From positions 1 to 64,000 of the forward strand of contig PLDW01000143.1 of assembly GCA_003136315.1 (NCBI GenBank): a DNA stretch of 64,000 nucleotides. The letters run 5' to 3'. Position numbers and translations under genes: made by a program. Source of the DNA: Gemmataceae bacterium. GTDB taxonomy: Bacteria > Planctomycetota > Planctomycetia > Gemmatales > Gemmataceae. Shown here piece after piece: positions 9,213 to 18,417 of the stretch. Every line of letters begins with the position of its first letter. Position 1 is the first letter of the stretch. The notes beneath the pieces are model-generated. The model did no database searches and was not told the origin of the DNA. It saw only the letters and a program-made list of their open reading frames with translations.

Positions 9213-10163
9213 TCAGTCATTTGGGTCGGCGTCGGCCGTGGATCGCCTCGACCCGGTCCCCGGCGATGACAGCGGCACTGAGTTGCCCGCCGCCCCGTCC
9301 TGATCCGCCAGTTGCGTGGGCCTCCCCGTCACACCCTCACCAGGTCCGGTGGCGTCGATCGGGCCGCTGGAGGCGATTGGGCGGATCGGGAGGGGCGCTG
9401 CCGCGAGCGTCTCGACGGGATTCTCGTGTTCGGTCTGCTTCGCCAGTTCCGTCCGCTGGGGGGTTGTCCGCCTGTCGGTTTCGCTACGTGCGGTGTCGGT
9501 GGTTGGAACGTGGGCTTCTTTTGCGGTACTCTCGTTGTTCCGTTCGGCGGCAGTCCGGGCCCAGGTTTCCAGCACGGCGGCCCACTGGCCGGCCTGCCAG
9601 ATGAAACCGGCGGACAGGGCAACCGCTACGATCGACAGAATCAGGCCCACACCACCCACCTCAGCAAAGGAGAGGTTCACCACCGACCCGGCGGTGACCC
9701 GGGTGGCGAACGCAGCGAACCCCAGGAGGGGAAGGATACAGCATGCGGTCAGGGCCATCCGGGACCGCCGCTCCCAGCCGGTCCTCCAATCGCCGATTAG
9801 CTCTTGGGGTGTCAGCCCGGAGCGCCGCGGACCCTCCTTGGACCGGACAGCCTGCCACAGCCGGGTCGCCCAACCCTGTGCTTCCCGCCCGGTCAGGTCC
9901 CGGCGGGCCCGGCTAACCCGGGTGACATCGAGGCTCAAGGCGGCGAGCAGTCCTGCTGCCAACCCGGACCCGGACCCCAGGAACACGGCGTGGAGCGCGC
10001 GGAGGCCCGCACCGCCATCTGGCACGCCGATAGCCCAGCCCGCCGCCGCCGCCACCACTCCGACGATAGCACCGGTTACCGCGGTCGTGGACCCACCCGG
10101 GCCGCTGGCCCCGGGCAGGTATTCGTCAGCCAGCGGGGGTGGCCCCGCGTCTCGCCCGCCCAT
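9213..10163 (-). CDS. Four-helix membrane protein
   Basis: 316 aa. The ATG at 10163 shares a base with the upstream stop (TGATG), which fixes the start and implies coupled translation. Four membrane helices are visible: AVTGAIVGVVAAAAGWAIGV, then ALHAVFLGSGSGLAAGLLAAL, then a pair after residue ~140 (MALTACCILPLLGFAAFA; VGLILSIVAVALSAGFIW). Between the pairs is a basic segment with RSGLTPQELIGDWRTGWERR. The last ~110 residues are a polar, low-complexity cytoplasmic-type tail. It may be the membrane platform of the operon's complex; that is inference from position only. Confidence 0.7.
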   Translation of the reverse strand: MGGRDAGPPPLADEYLPGASGPGGSTTAVTGAIVGVVAAAAGWAIGVPDGGAGLRALHAVFLGSGSGLAAGLLAALSLDVTRVSRARRDLTGREAQGWATRLWQAVRSKEGPRRSGLTPQELIGDWRTGWERRSRMALTACCILPLLGFAAFATRVTAGSVVNLSFAEVGGVGLILSIVAVALSAGFIWQAGQWAAVLETWARTAAERNNESTAKEAHVPTTDTARSETDRRTTPQRTELAKQTEHENPVETLAAAPLPIRPIASSGPIDATGPGEGVTGRPTQLADQDGAAGNSVPLSSPGTGSRRSTADADPND

Positions 10164-12313
10164 CACATCACCTCCACGACAGCAGGGAGCCGCAACACTC
10201 CGGACCCTTCCGCCAGGCCGGGCCTGTGGACCTTCCGCACCCGCCCGGTCATCGCCGGCCGGGAGCCGACCACCTGGACCCACCCCTCAGGATACTCGTG
10301 CAGGGCGGCGGGCTCGAACAGCGTCAGCCCGAAGCTGTCTGTCAGGGTCTTCCCGAGCCGGTTCGCGAACCGCTCCGCCGCCTCGGGGGCGTCGTCGCGG
10401 AATGGAACCCCTGGCCCCCCCCAAAAATCGACGAACAACTGGACTGCGGCGACCGACGGGTCCCCGTCGAGGCTCGCCCACCGCCACTCCTGTAGCCGGG
10501 ACCGAAGCGGGGCCGCCGCCTGAACGGTTCGCACTGAGTCCTCCAACTCCCGATACCCGGCCGGGGCCGGACCAGCCGAGACCACCGCTGTTGCCTCCCG
10601 GACTACCGCCCCGGGCCGCTTCAGGCCGAACTGTCGCACCCTGACGATTGCACCAACGGGCTCGGCATTCCGGTACGTCGGGGCGCAGGTGACACCGGCC
10701 GATTCCAGTCGAGCCCGAGACGGTGGGTCGGCGAACGACCATTCGGCGGGGGTCACCTCGAACCCGAAGGCTGCGGCCCAGTCGCGTACGGCGGCAAGTA
10801 GGCGGTCCAATCCTGCGGGGCCGCCGGGGGCGGGGCCAATCTTGGCCCCGATTCGGGCCAACTCGTCCAGCCACCCGATGAGCACCTCGGCCGCCGGCCC
10901 GTTGGCGTTGGCGTGGCCCAGAGACAGTTGGCGGGCGCCCCCCCACCGGCCGCCGCCCAATAGCTCGGACGCCCCGGCTGCTGTGGCCGCGGCGACCACC
11001 GCCTCGAATGCCCGGCGGAGACCCGTGGCGGCCGCCGGCCCGTCGCTGAGTACCAGCCGCGCCTCGTCGGGGACTGGCGAGAATCGCTGCACTTCGACGA
11101 TTGTATCCGGCGGCGCATCGTCCGAGCGGGAGGTCGCGACCGGCCAGGTTGGGGCGGCACCCATAGGCCAGCACACGGCCCCGGTGTTCGGGTCCAGGTC
11201 GGGGTACGCACGGACCCAGCCAGAGTCCCGCACCTTCGCCCACCATGTAGCTGCGGCGGAGGTACGATCCTTTCGAGCATCGTGAAGCAAGCGTGCGAAC
11301 CACTGCCGCCCTGGGCCGGTCTGCAACCAGGATTGGAAGGCCGTCTTGGCGGCAGATTCGTTTGTGAGTGTACCCCCGCTCTGGGTGGCTCGCCACCACC
11401 CGGCGAGCGGCGGTGAGTCGGCAGGGCCTTCCTCGCCATCCCACGCGGGCGGGGGCGGCAGGTCGGCCCACATACCGGCGATTGGGGCCACCGGGGCCGG
11501 CACCACCCACACGATAAACCCCTGCCCGCCGGTCTGGTTGGCGGGGCCAGTGACCAGTTCCGCCCCGGGCGGGGGGGGGGTCGCGACCCCGGCCTGCAGA
11601 CCGAACCCTCCGAACCACCCGACGAGGAGTGCTCCGACCGCTTCCCAGCGGTCTGCGGGAAGGTGGGGCGGGAGCCGATCGGCCAGTCCGCGTGCCACCG
11701 CCACGGCTTCGGCAGCCGGGCCCGGCCACCGGAACGCGGGAGGGCGGGCCGCTGTCAGGCGCTGGCCGAGGTCCGGGTCGTCAGCCCATTGGGTCAGGAC
11801 TCCCCCTGCCGTGGGCACGAGCACCGCCAGTTCAGTGCCCAGGGTGGCCAGCCGGGTGGCCGGATGGCCGTCGTCGACCGCCCGCAGCCCATGAGCGACC
11901 GCTACCCGGGCTCGGGTCAGTGGGTCGGTCGGGGGCGGCGGGGCGCTCACCCACCGGTTGAGCAGTTCCAGAAACCTCCCTAAGTCCTGGTCGGCCTCCC
12001 GGGCCGATCGCAAATGCCGAAGCCCTGGCAGTGGCAGGCTCGACCATCTCGACTTGGGTCTCGGGCCGGCCAGCCGGGCCAGAAGGCCGCGGGCTGCCGC
12101 GGCCAACTCCAACGGCGGCCCGGGCGGAGCCGGCAGGTCGCGCACGGTGCTCGCCCACTCCGCCCGTGCGGCCGCATGCCGAACCCATCCGGTGGCCAGC
12201 CCGGCGGCATTCGAGCTGGCGCTGAGCCATTCTACGACCCGACTGACGCGGCCGAGGAGGACCACTCCATCGGCCAGTTCGTCTGCCACAGCCTTCCAGT
12301 CCAGCTCCGGCAT
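10163..12313 (-). CDS. Conserved-operon protein of unknown function, 716 aa
   Basis: 716 aa from an ATG at 12313 with AAGGAG upstream. It has no signal peptide or membrane helix, so it is probably cytoplasmic. The N-terminal 130 residues are helical and Ala/Arg-rich (ADGVVLLGRVSRVVEWLSAS). The rest alternates Trp-rich and Pro-rich stretches without a recognised catalytic motif. The coding strand contains a run of ten C (11571-11580) that encodes part of TPPPPG; slippage there would frameshift the gene. Its place directly downstream of the GTPase and Hsp70-like genes suggests an adaptor or a regulator of one of them, but that is inference. Confidence 0.65.
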   Translation of the reverse strand: MPELDWKAVADELADGVVLLGRVSRVVEWLSASSNAAGLATGWVRHAAARAEWASTVRDLPAPPGPPLELAAAARGLLARLAGPRPKSRWSSLPLPGLRHLRSAREADQDLGRFLELLNRWVSAPPPPTDPLTRARVAVAHGLRAVDDGHPATRLATLGTELAVLVPTAGGVLTQWADDPDLGQRLTAARPPAFRWPGPAAEAVAVARGLADRLPPHLPADRWEAVGALLVGWFGGFGLQAGVATPPPPGAELVTGPANQTGGQGFIVWVVPAPVAPIAGMWADLPPPPAWDGEEGPADSPPLAGWWRATQSGGTLTNESAAKTAFQSWLQTGPGRQWFARLLHDARKDRTSAAATWWAKVRDSGWVRAYPDLDPNTGAVCWPMGAAPTWPVATSRSDDAPPDTIVEVQRFSPVPDEARLVLSDGPAAATGLRRAFEAVVAAATAAGASELLGGGRWGGARQLSLGHANANGPAAEVLIGWLDELARIGAKIGPAPGGPAGLDRLLAAVRDWAAAFGFEVTPAEWSFADPPSRARLESAGVTCAPTYRNAEPVGAIVRVRQFGLKRPGAVVREATAVVSAGPAPAGYRELEDSVRTVQAAAPLRSRLQEWRWASLDGDPSVAAVQLFVDFWGGPGVPFRDDAPEAAERFANRLGKTLTDSFGLTLFEPAALHEYPEGWVQVVGSRPAMTGRVRKVHRPGLAEGSGVLRLPAVVEVM

Positions 12314-12340
12314 GAAGGCTCCTTCCCCCGGGTCAGAAGG

Positions 12341-15067
12341 TCACACGTCCCCCCGCATGGCCGGGGCGACGTACACCGCCCCGTCCGTCAGGTCCGTCGG
12401 CCGCCCCGCCACCCCTCCAGTCTGGTCGGTGACCTTGAACTCAAACTCGTCGTCGGTGTAGGACACCAGCAGGTCGGTCCTGATCCCGTCAGAGAAGCTG
12501 AACCTTAAGAAGTCGGTAAACTCCGGATCGCCTGGGAACCTCCGCAGGAGGGTGAACGACCGGGCGGCGGCCCCGGCCGCGTCCTTCTCAGGGGGGACGG
12601 TCGCCATCGGCACCTGGACCGGCGGGAGCCCCTTCAGCTCCTCGTACAGGGTGTGTTCAGAGTAGAGCAGCCGCGGCTGCTGGACGGTGTAGTCCCAGTA
12701 CCCGACATCGTAAGGCAGCCTGTTGGCGAGGTCGCTGTCGAAGTCGACTCGGATCTTCCCGTTGGACTCCTGTGTGGCCAAGGCCAGGACGGCCCCCTTG
12801 GCGGTGGCGTCCTTGGCGTTCTCCTTGTCGAAGGTGAACCGCTCGTCCTCGTCCACCGCTGCCACATGGAGGTGGGCCTTCAGGGCGGCCGTGAGCAGCG
12901 GATACTGGACGGCCTTCCCGCTGGCCACCACCCAGTGCACCTCCTCCGCCGGACCCTGAGACCGCAGCTTGCGTGCGATGAGTTCGTTGCAGTTGTCGAT
13001 GCTCCGGCGGACCTTTCCCGCGACAAGGGCATCGACTTCCCACCGGTGGATGACCACCTGACTGACGGCGTCCCGGTGGGCGTTGAGCCGGTCCGGTTCG
13101 CGGCCCAGCAAAGCCGCAGCCAGGCTGTTCGTGTTAGGATCCTGCCACCGTGGCAGCTCGACCTTGTCCTTCTCGGCCAGTGCGTGCTTCAACTCCTCGG
13201 ACAGCCTCCACAACTCCAGCGTACAGTCCCGGCGGTCATCGGTCCATCGGTCGCCGACTTTGCGGGTGGGGACGAGCCGATCGGTCGGATCGGCAGCATC
13301 AGCCGTCGCGATGAACTTCTCGAGAGCCAGCCCGGTCCGGGCCAGGTCGTCAAGGTCCGGGCCGCCGGTGGTGATACCTGTTTTCGGCCCCGTCGGCCGG
13401 CTTGGAGAGGCGAAAGGAGGGGCGTCCTGGCCGAGCTGAAGCAGGGCGTGGATGAGCTTAGCTTTCACCAGTCGGGCGACCGCCCGGGTCACGTCGTCAC
13501 CACCAAAATCCCGGACCCCGCTCCGCCCACGGACAGTGATGGCCAGGGTGTTGGCTGCCGCACCGTCCCGGCGGACGGTGGCCCGGACGAGGGCGATATC
13601 GGTCGTCCCCCCACCGCAGTCATACAGCAGCAGGTTCAGCCCCCGCTCCTCCAGGTATTCGAAACTAACCAGCCCCCCAGGGTACGTGTCGGAGTCCAGG
13701 CCCGGGCGTATGACCCCCTCGAATATCCGACGGTATACGTAGAAGAAGGCCGCGGCCGACGCCTCGTCGATAAGCAGACGAATTAGCGGATCGCTCTGCC
13801 GAAGGTCGGTTGGCCCGGTCCCGCTGGCCAATTGACGGACGGCCCGGGCGATTTTGTCGGCCGGGGCCGGGGGGGTGTCGCCCGGCGTCGTCCGGTGCTG
13901 CATCCGCAACCACCCCTTGTGGACGGCCCGTCGGAGCTGGGAGAGCTCGTACCGTGAGTACGTCGTCGGGTAGGTCACGGCGAGCTGGGACGGCCACGCC
14001 CGCGCGGCCTCCCGGTAGTGCGCAAGGAGCCGGCATGCAAGCAACTCCAGAGGCACCCTGCAGTCGAACGCGATCTCCTTTCGATCAACCTGGTCGGTTG
14101 TCATCTGCCCGTTTGCCCGGTCACGTACCACCCGGTGGGCAGCGACCACCTCGACCGTGGTCCGGCCCCCTCGGGTGGCGGCCAGCCGTTTGGACCCGAG
14201 CACCAGGCTTCGGGGGGTGGTACCCGCGGTCCTGCGTACCAGTTCGCCGATCTTCCACTCGACTGCGCTGGGCCGGTCGTCCTCAGCCCGCTGCGGGAAC
14301 CGGCGGTCTGGAAGCTCGATCTCGCCTCGCTTCAGCCAAGTCCTCACCCGGTCCACTCGAACGTCCGACGGGATGGCCGGAAGGGCCAGCCCGAGAGCCC
14401 CGAGTTGGTCACCGCGGCCGAGCTCCTGGGTGATCCCGAGCATGACCACCTGGCCGGTCCGGTCTGCCCCCTCGGGGAGCGCTGCAACCGTGCTGTTGGT
14501 GTTCCCCAAGTCCAGGGCCACGAACGCCGTCGCTGGGCCGACCGGGGTGGCCGGGGTGAACCTGAGCGTTACTCGGGTCTCGCTAACGTCTTCCGTCCCA
14601 TCCGGGTAGTACCGGAAGAACATTACCATCACATCGACGGCCGGGCACTCGGCGGCGCCGGTCGCCGCCTTGCAGAACGCCTCTGTGTTGGTGTCCGCAT
14701 ACGCCAGCAACCGGAGGGTGGTGCCAGCCGGCATCCCCCCGGCCCGGAAGTCGTTGACCTTCTGCCAGGCCTCTGAACACACCCGCTGGCCAAGCTCGAC
14801 CTTGTCGGCGCCGTAAGTCCGACAGGTCGCGAGGAGGCGCGCGGCCCGGACGGTGGGGTCGGCCGGATCGTCCGGGAACCGGATCGGCTTGGGGCTGCCG
14901 ACCACCTCGGCCTCAATGTCCAGCCACAATGTCCGGGGCCAGTACACCAGGGCCCCGCACTCGCCCGTTCGCGGCGGGCGGAGCGGGAGGGCGGAGACAT
15001 CCGAGACGAACTCGACAGTCCCGATCCTCTGGTACGCCACGATCGGCTGGTTGTAGGATGGTGGCAT
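12341..15067 (-). CDS. Hsp70/actin-superfamily ATPase (SrfB-like)
   Basis: 908 aa from an ATG at 15067 (MPPSYNQPIV) with GGAG upstream. About 180 N-terminal residues of unknown, beta-rich character precede an actin/Hsp70 nucleotide-binding core. Its phosphate-1 motif is at 186-193 (DLGNTNST) and phosphate-2 at 483-490 (DCGGGTTD), with an adenosine-type segment near 735 (VVASGKAVQYPLL). The architecture and length match SrfB-type virulence-associated ATPases better than DnaK (~640 aa, and no substrate-binding domain is seen here). It is followed upstream by a GTPase gene at 22 bp, the same pairing as SrfB/SrfC. The SrfB relation is inference from size, motifs and context. Confidence 0.75.
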   Translation of the reverse strand: MPPSYNQPIVAYQRIGTVEFVSDVSALPLRPPRTGECGALVYWPRTLWLDIEAEVVGSPKPIRFPDDPADPTVRAARLLATCRTYGADKVELGQRVCSEAWQKVNDFRAGGMPAGTTLRLLAYADTNTEAFCKAATGAAECPAVDVMVMFFRYYPDGTEDVSETRVTLRFTPATPVGPATAFVALDLGNTNSTVAALPEGADRTGQVVMLGITQELGRGDQLGALGLALPAIPSDVRVDRVRTWLKRGEIELPDRRFPQRAEDDRPSAVEWKIGELVRRTAGTTPRSLVLGSKRLAATRGGRTTVEVVAAHRVVRDRANGQMTTDQVDRKEIAFDCRVPLELLACRLLAHYREAARAWPSQLAVTYPTTYSRYELSQLRRAVHKGWLRMQHRTTPGDTPPAPADKIARAVRQLASGTGPTDLRQSDPLIRLLIDEASAAAFFYVYRRIFEGVIRPGLDSDTYPGGLVSFEYLEERGLNLLLYDCGGGTTDIALVRATVRRDGAAANTLAITVRGRSGVRDFGGDDVTRAVARLVKAKLIHALLQLGQDAPPFASPSRPTGPKTGITTGGPDLDDLARTGLALEKFIATADAADPTDRLVPTRKVGDRWTDDRRDCTLELWRLSEELKHALAEKDKVELPRWQDPNTNSLAAALLGREPDRLNAHRDAVSQVVIHRWEVDALVAGKVRRSIDNCNELIARKLRSQGPAEEVHWVVASGKAVQYPLLTAALKAHLHVAAVDEDERFTFDKENAKDATAKGAVLALATQESNGKIRVDFDSDLANRLPYDVGYWDYTVQQPRLLYSEHTLYEELKGLPPVQVPMATVPPEKDAAGAAARSFTLLRRFPGDPEFTDFLRFSFSDGIRTDLLVSYTDDEFEFKVTDQTGGVAGRPTDLTDGAVYVAPAMRGDV

Positions 15068-15089
15068 GGGGCGGCTCCGGTGGTTTGGA

Positions 15090-17069
15090 TCAGGCAGTTG
15101 CCGGGCCCGGGGTCCACAGCACCTTACGGATCTCCCGGACGAGCTCCTCCAGCCGGGCACGGAGCCGGCTCATCACCGCCAACACGACCTGGTGGACGGC
15201 CGTCCGGATCTTAGACCGCATCAGCTGGCGGTACTCGGCGGCCCCGAACACTCCCGCCAAGTTGTCTTCCGCCAGCCGCTGGATCAGTTCCGGTTGGTAT
15301 AGCCGCGGGCGAACCGGCGTGAGCCAGCCGAGGTTCTGCAGGTCGTCCCGACGGAACTGAACCCAGATGTCGGCCGGGCTACCGGCCGCCCCCAGCGATA
15401 GGGCCGGGAGGTTCTGCTTCTCCAGAGCGTCGGAGTAGTGGGCGTAGGCCGCCCGGACGAGTTCTCCGGTCTCCTTGTCGAGCAACGGCTGAAGGGTGGA
15501 CTCGGCATCGATTCGGTACTGCTCGTCTACCAAGGACTTGGCCGACTGCCAGCGGAGGGCCTCGTCGGTGGTCGAGGCCTCGAACCGGGTGAGCAGGGTA
15601 TCCCGAATCCGCCGCACCTCGCCCTCGAAAAACTTGCTGCGACCGAATGTCTGGCCGACCTGCCCCATGAGGGCGTTCCGCCACCGGATGGCGGCTTCCC
15701 GCTCCTGTTGGGACCGGCCGCTGGACGCCTCCTTGATCACCCCACGCAAGAACTCGGCATGCTCTGGGAGGGTGCGGGCGGCATCACGGGCGACCTGGGC
15801 GGCAACCGACCTGGCCACCGTCTCCCGGATGAGCCGCCGGAGGTTCCCGACCCCACCGTCCTTGAGCAACTCCTCGAACGCGAACTTCATGGCTGGGTAC
15901 TTACCCAGGATCTCCGCCAGCCGAGGCTCGTCGTCCGGCTCCAGGTGGATCTTGCCGAGCGCCTTCTCTCGGGCGACGGACCCGGCCTTCTTCGCGTCGT
16001 CGTAGATCGGCTTACACCCGAGGAGAACCTGGGACAGCGGCAGCCCATACCGGGTGTCGAAATCGGCGATGGCGTCGAAGCTGGTGACCCCCTGGACGCC
16101 CTCCAGTTTGGCGTGCCGCAACGGGCCGTCCATCTTGTTGACGACCACCCACACCCGGGATTCCAGCCGGTCTCCGAACTCCCGCTTCAGGTCGCCCAGG
16201 ATGTCCAACAGCGGCTCGTTGAACAGCTCTTCGGCCCGGGTGAACAGGAGGGCTGCGTCGAGCTTTGGAATGAAGTCCTTGGTTAGTACTGTGTCTACCG
16301 ACCGGGCGGCCCCGAGCCCGGGGCAGTCGACCAGCTCGATGTCCGGATCGAGGGTGTCGCGGGGGAACCGGACATCGGCCTCGGCCAGGAGCATGGTCGG
16401 GGCCGGCTGGAGTTCCCCGGCCGGGTGGACGAGGACGATCCCCCGGTCGGTGTAGTCCCGGTCCTCCTCGTGGGCCACCGCCTTGACGTGCCCAGCGTGG
16501 GCTCTACGGCTCTCCAGGAACCGGGTCAGGTATAGCTTGTCGTCCGGCTTAACCGGCCGGGCGGCGGCGGTGGCCGACGCCTCCGGGTTGTGGCCGGCGA
16601 GCTTCTCAAGGATCCGGGTCTCGTCCAGCCCGGCAGTGTTCGGGAGCCGGATCCAGTCGCACAGGATGTTCCGGCGGTGCTGGTAATCGGCAACGCACAG
16701 GTAGCGAAGGGTGAGTCCGTACTCGGGGGCCCGGCGGATCCGGGTCACGACGCTGGTGGTTGCCTTTGTGTTCCCCTCGACCGAGACCGGCTCCCCGAGC
16801 AGGTTGTTCAGGGTGGTCGACTTGCCGCACTGGGACGGGCCGAGAAACCCGACCAGATACCGCTGGCGGGTCAGCCGGTCGCGGACCTCGCGAAGCTTCT
16901 GCAGGGTTTCCGGGACGCCGGGGGCAGCGAGGTGCCGGGGGTGCTTCTCGGCCAGCTCGGCGGCCAGAGCAGCGGCCTCGTTGAACGCCGCCACCGCCCG
17001 GTCCCGGCCGGCAGGGTCGGCGGCCATCAGCGGGCAACTCGTTGGCTCCAGGCGGGGTGGTAGGTCCAT
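15090..17069 (-). CDS. Dynamin-like / SrfC-type large GTPase
   Basis: 659 aa from an ATG at 17069 (MDLPPRLEPT); a second ATG at 17027 is possible. G1 P-loop GPSQCGKST is at residues 77-85, G3 DCPG at 248-251 and G4 NKMD at 311-314. A G2 threonine is plausible in KATTSVVT (102-109). The C-terminal ~300 residues are strongly helical, as in the stalk of dynamin-family proteins, and end with a helix of repeated RARLEELVREIRK. No membrane helix is seen. Large GTPases of this kind act as assembly-driven switches. The Hsp70-like and 716-aa proteins encoded next are the likely partners. Confidence 0.8.
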   Translation of the reverse strand: MDLPPRLEPTSCPLMAADPAGRDRAVAAFNEAAALAAELAEKHPRHLAAPGVPETLQKLREVRDRLTRQRYLVGFLGPSQCGKSTTLNNLLGEPVSVEGNTKATTSVVTRIRRAPEYGLTLRYLCVADYQHRRNILCDWIRLPNTAGLDETRILEKLAGHNPEASATAAARPVKPDDKLYLTRFLESRRAHAGHVKAVAHEEDRDYTDRGIVLVHPAGELQPAPTMLLAEADVRFPRDTLDPDIELVDCPGLGAARSVDTVLTKDFIPKLDAALLFTRAEELFNEPLLDILGDLKREFGDRLESRVWVVVNKMDGPLRHAKLEGVQGVTSFDAIADFDTRYGLPLSQVLLGCKPIYDDAKKAGSVAREKALGKIHLEPDDEPRLAEILGKYPAMKFAFEELLKDGGVGNLRRLIRETVARSVAAQVARDAARTLPEHAEFLRGVIKEASSGRSQQEREAAIRWRNALMGQVGQTFGRSKFFEGEVRRIRDTLLTRFEASTTDEALRWQSAKSLVDEQYRIDAESTLQPLLDKETGELVRAAYAHYSDALEKQNLPALSLGAAGSPADIWVQFRRDDLQNLGWLTPVRPRLYQPELIQRLAEDNLAGVFGAAEYRQLMRSKIRTAVHQVVLAVMSRLRARLEELVREIRKVLWTPGPATA

Positions 17070-17115
17070 CGCGGCGGCTCGGGGGGGCGGGGTGGCTGGC
17101 CGGTGGGTGGCCGGG

Positions 17116-18417
17116 TCAGGGCTTGGCCGGCTCCGGGCCGGCGATGGCCAGCCGCAGCAGCGGCTCCCACTCTGGCAGCTCGACCTCATTGACCGCCTGC
17201 CGCTTCTTCTGGGTTGGCTTCCGCTTGTACAACAGTGCTGTCTTGGACACCCCGTTGTCGAACTCGTACACGACCAGCCGGTGGGCAGTCGGGAGGGCGT
17301 CGAGAACCTTCTGGTATCCGGCCCGGTCGACCCGGGCTGGGTCCTGGTCGACCAGGTAAACCATCCGCCCGAACGCGTCAGGGACCAGCCCGTCGGCCGC
17401 TCCGGGCTGGACCAGCGGCAGCTCGATCCAGCCCGGCGGGCCGTCGGCCGTTAGAACGACCGGCTGGCCGGCCCGGGCCGGCTTGGAGTCCTCGATCGCA
17501 CGGATCAGCTCGGCCCCGGCGAGCTGGTTGTACTTGGCCAGCTGGATCTCTACGTCGGCCTTCTTGAGCGGGAACAGCATCCACGCCCGCGCGGCACTGC
17601 CGCGCTGGAGCTTCGGGACGTTGATGTACAGCTGGTTGCGATCCTTCAGCTTGGTCGGGGCCAGCCCGTCGTCGGCCGCGTCCGCAGTCCCGATTGCCAG
17701 CGTCACCCCCTGCTTAATCTCGAAGCTGTCCAGGGCATTGCCGACCTTCTTGGCGTCCTTGATGGTTGTAACGAACTCGGTCCGTTTGTCGGACGGGAAC
17801 CCGTCCAGCCGGATCAGGTAAAAGTTGTCCCCCTGGGGCCAGTCGCCGGAGAGGGTGTCGCGGCTGCCGGACTTCGTGTCGGTGGTGTTGGCTGTGAATT
17901 TGGCCGGGGCCTTGTCGGCCGGCAATCGGAGGTTGTACAGCCCCGGCTGGACGGCCCGCAATGCGTCGCTGTCCTTGCTCAGCTTGAACGTCCCCTTCGT
18001 CGCGTCAGTGTACTCGACCGCCACGTCGGTGACCATCCGCGGCTGGGCACCGAGTAACTTCAGCTGCCACAGCGGGTCAACTGATGGGAGTTGAGTCAGC
18101 TCGAACTTTTCGGTCTTGATAGCCGGAAGCGGGGGCGGCGATGCGTCCGGGTTCTCGATCTTGGCGTATACCCCATACTCGACGGCCGACAGGGCCCGGA
18201 TGTCCGGCTGCTTCCCGTTGGCCAGGACGGGTGCCTTCCCACCTATCGCCTCAAGTGTATTCGTGACCAGTTCCTTGATCTCCTTCAGTTCCAGGTCCGG
18301 CTTGGCCCGGATGACGAAGATCAGGGTCTCGTTGGTCGGCGGCTGAGAGCAGGCCGGCCCCACAGTGAGAAACCCGGTCGCGGTCAGAAGGCAAACTGCG
18401 CACAGTGTTCGAGCCAT
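17116..18417 (-). CDS. Secreted protein of unknown function, 433 aa
   Basis: 433 aa from an ATG at 18417 that overlaps the upstream gene by 34 bp and has GGAGG-type sequence upstream. Residues 1-24 form a signal peptide (MARTLCAVCLLTATGFLTVG) ending in PAC-S; the cysteine would allow lipidation, but the box is not a classical one. The mature part contains repeated modest-length beta segments and one helix with NKLVT-type character (LELKEIKELVTNTLEAIGG). No enzyme motif was seen. Placed between the pseudokinase and the GTPase genes, it may be the extracytoplasmic sensor of the system (inference). Confidence 0.7.
   Translation of the reverse strand: MARTLCAVCLLTATGFLTVGPACSQPPTNETLIFVIRAKPDLELKEIKELVTNTLEAIGGKAPVLANGKQPDIRALSAVEYGVYAKIENPDASPPPLPAIKTEKFELTQLPSVDPLWQLKLLGAQPRMVTDVAVEYTDATKGTFKLSKDSDALRAVQPGLYNLRLPADKAPAKFTANTTDTKSGSRDTLSGDWPQGDNFYLIRLDGFPSDKRTEFVTTIKDAKKVGNALDSFEIKQGVTLAIGTADAADDGLAPTKLKDRNQLYINVPKLQRGSAARAWMLFPLKKADVEIQLAKYNQLAGAELIRAIEDSKPARAGQPVVLTADGPPGWIELPLVQPGAADGLVPDAFGRMVYLVDQDPARVDRAGYQKVLDALPTAHRLVVYEFDNGVSKTALLYKRKPTQKKRQAVNEVELPEWEPLLRLAIAGPEPAKP

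Noticed and set aside
10287-11729. 480-codon minus-strand frame inside the 716-aa gene
   Set aside because: Arg/Gly-rich shadow in another frame of a gene with good start signals and operon overlaps.
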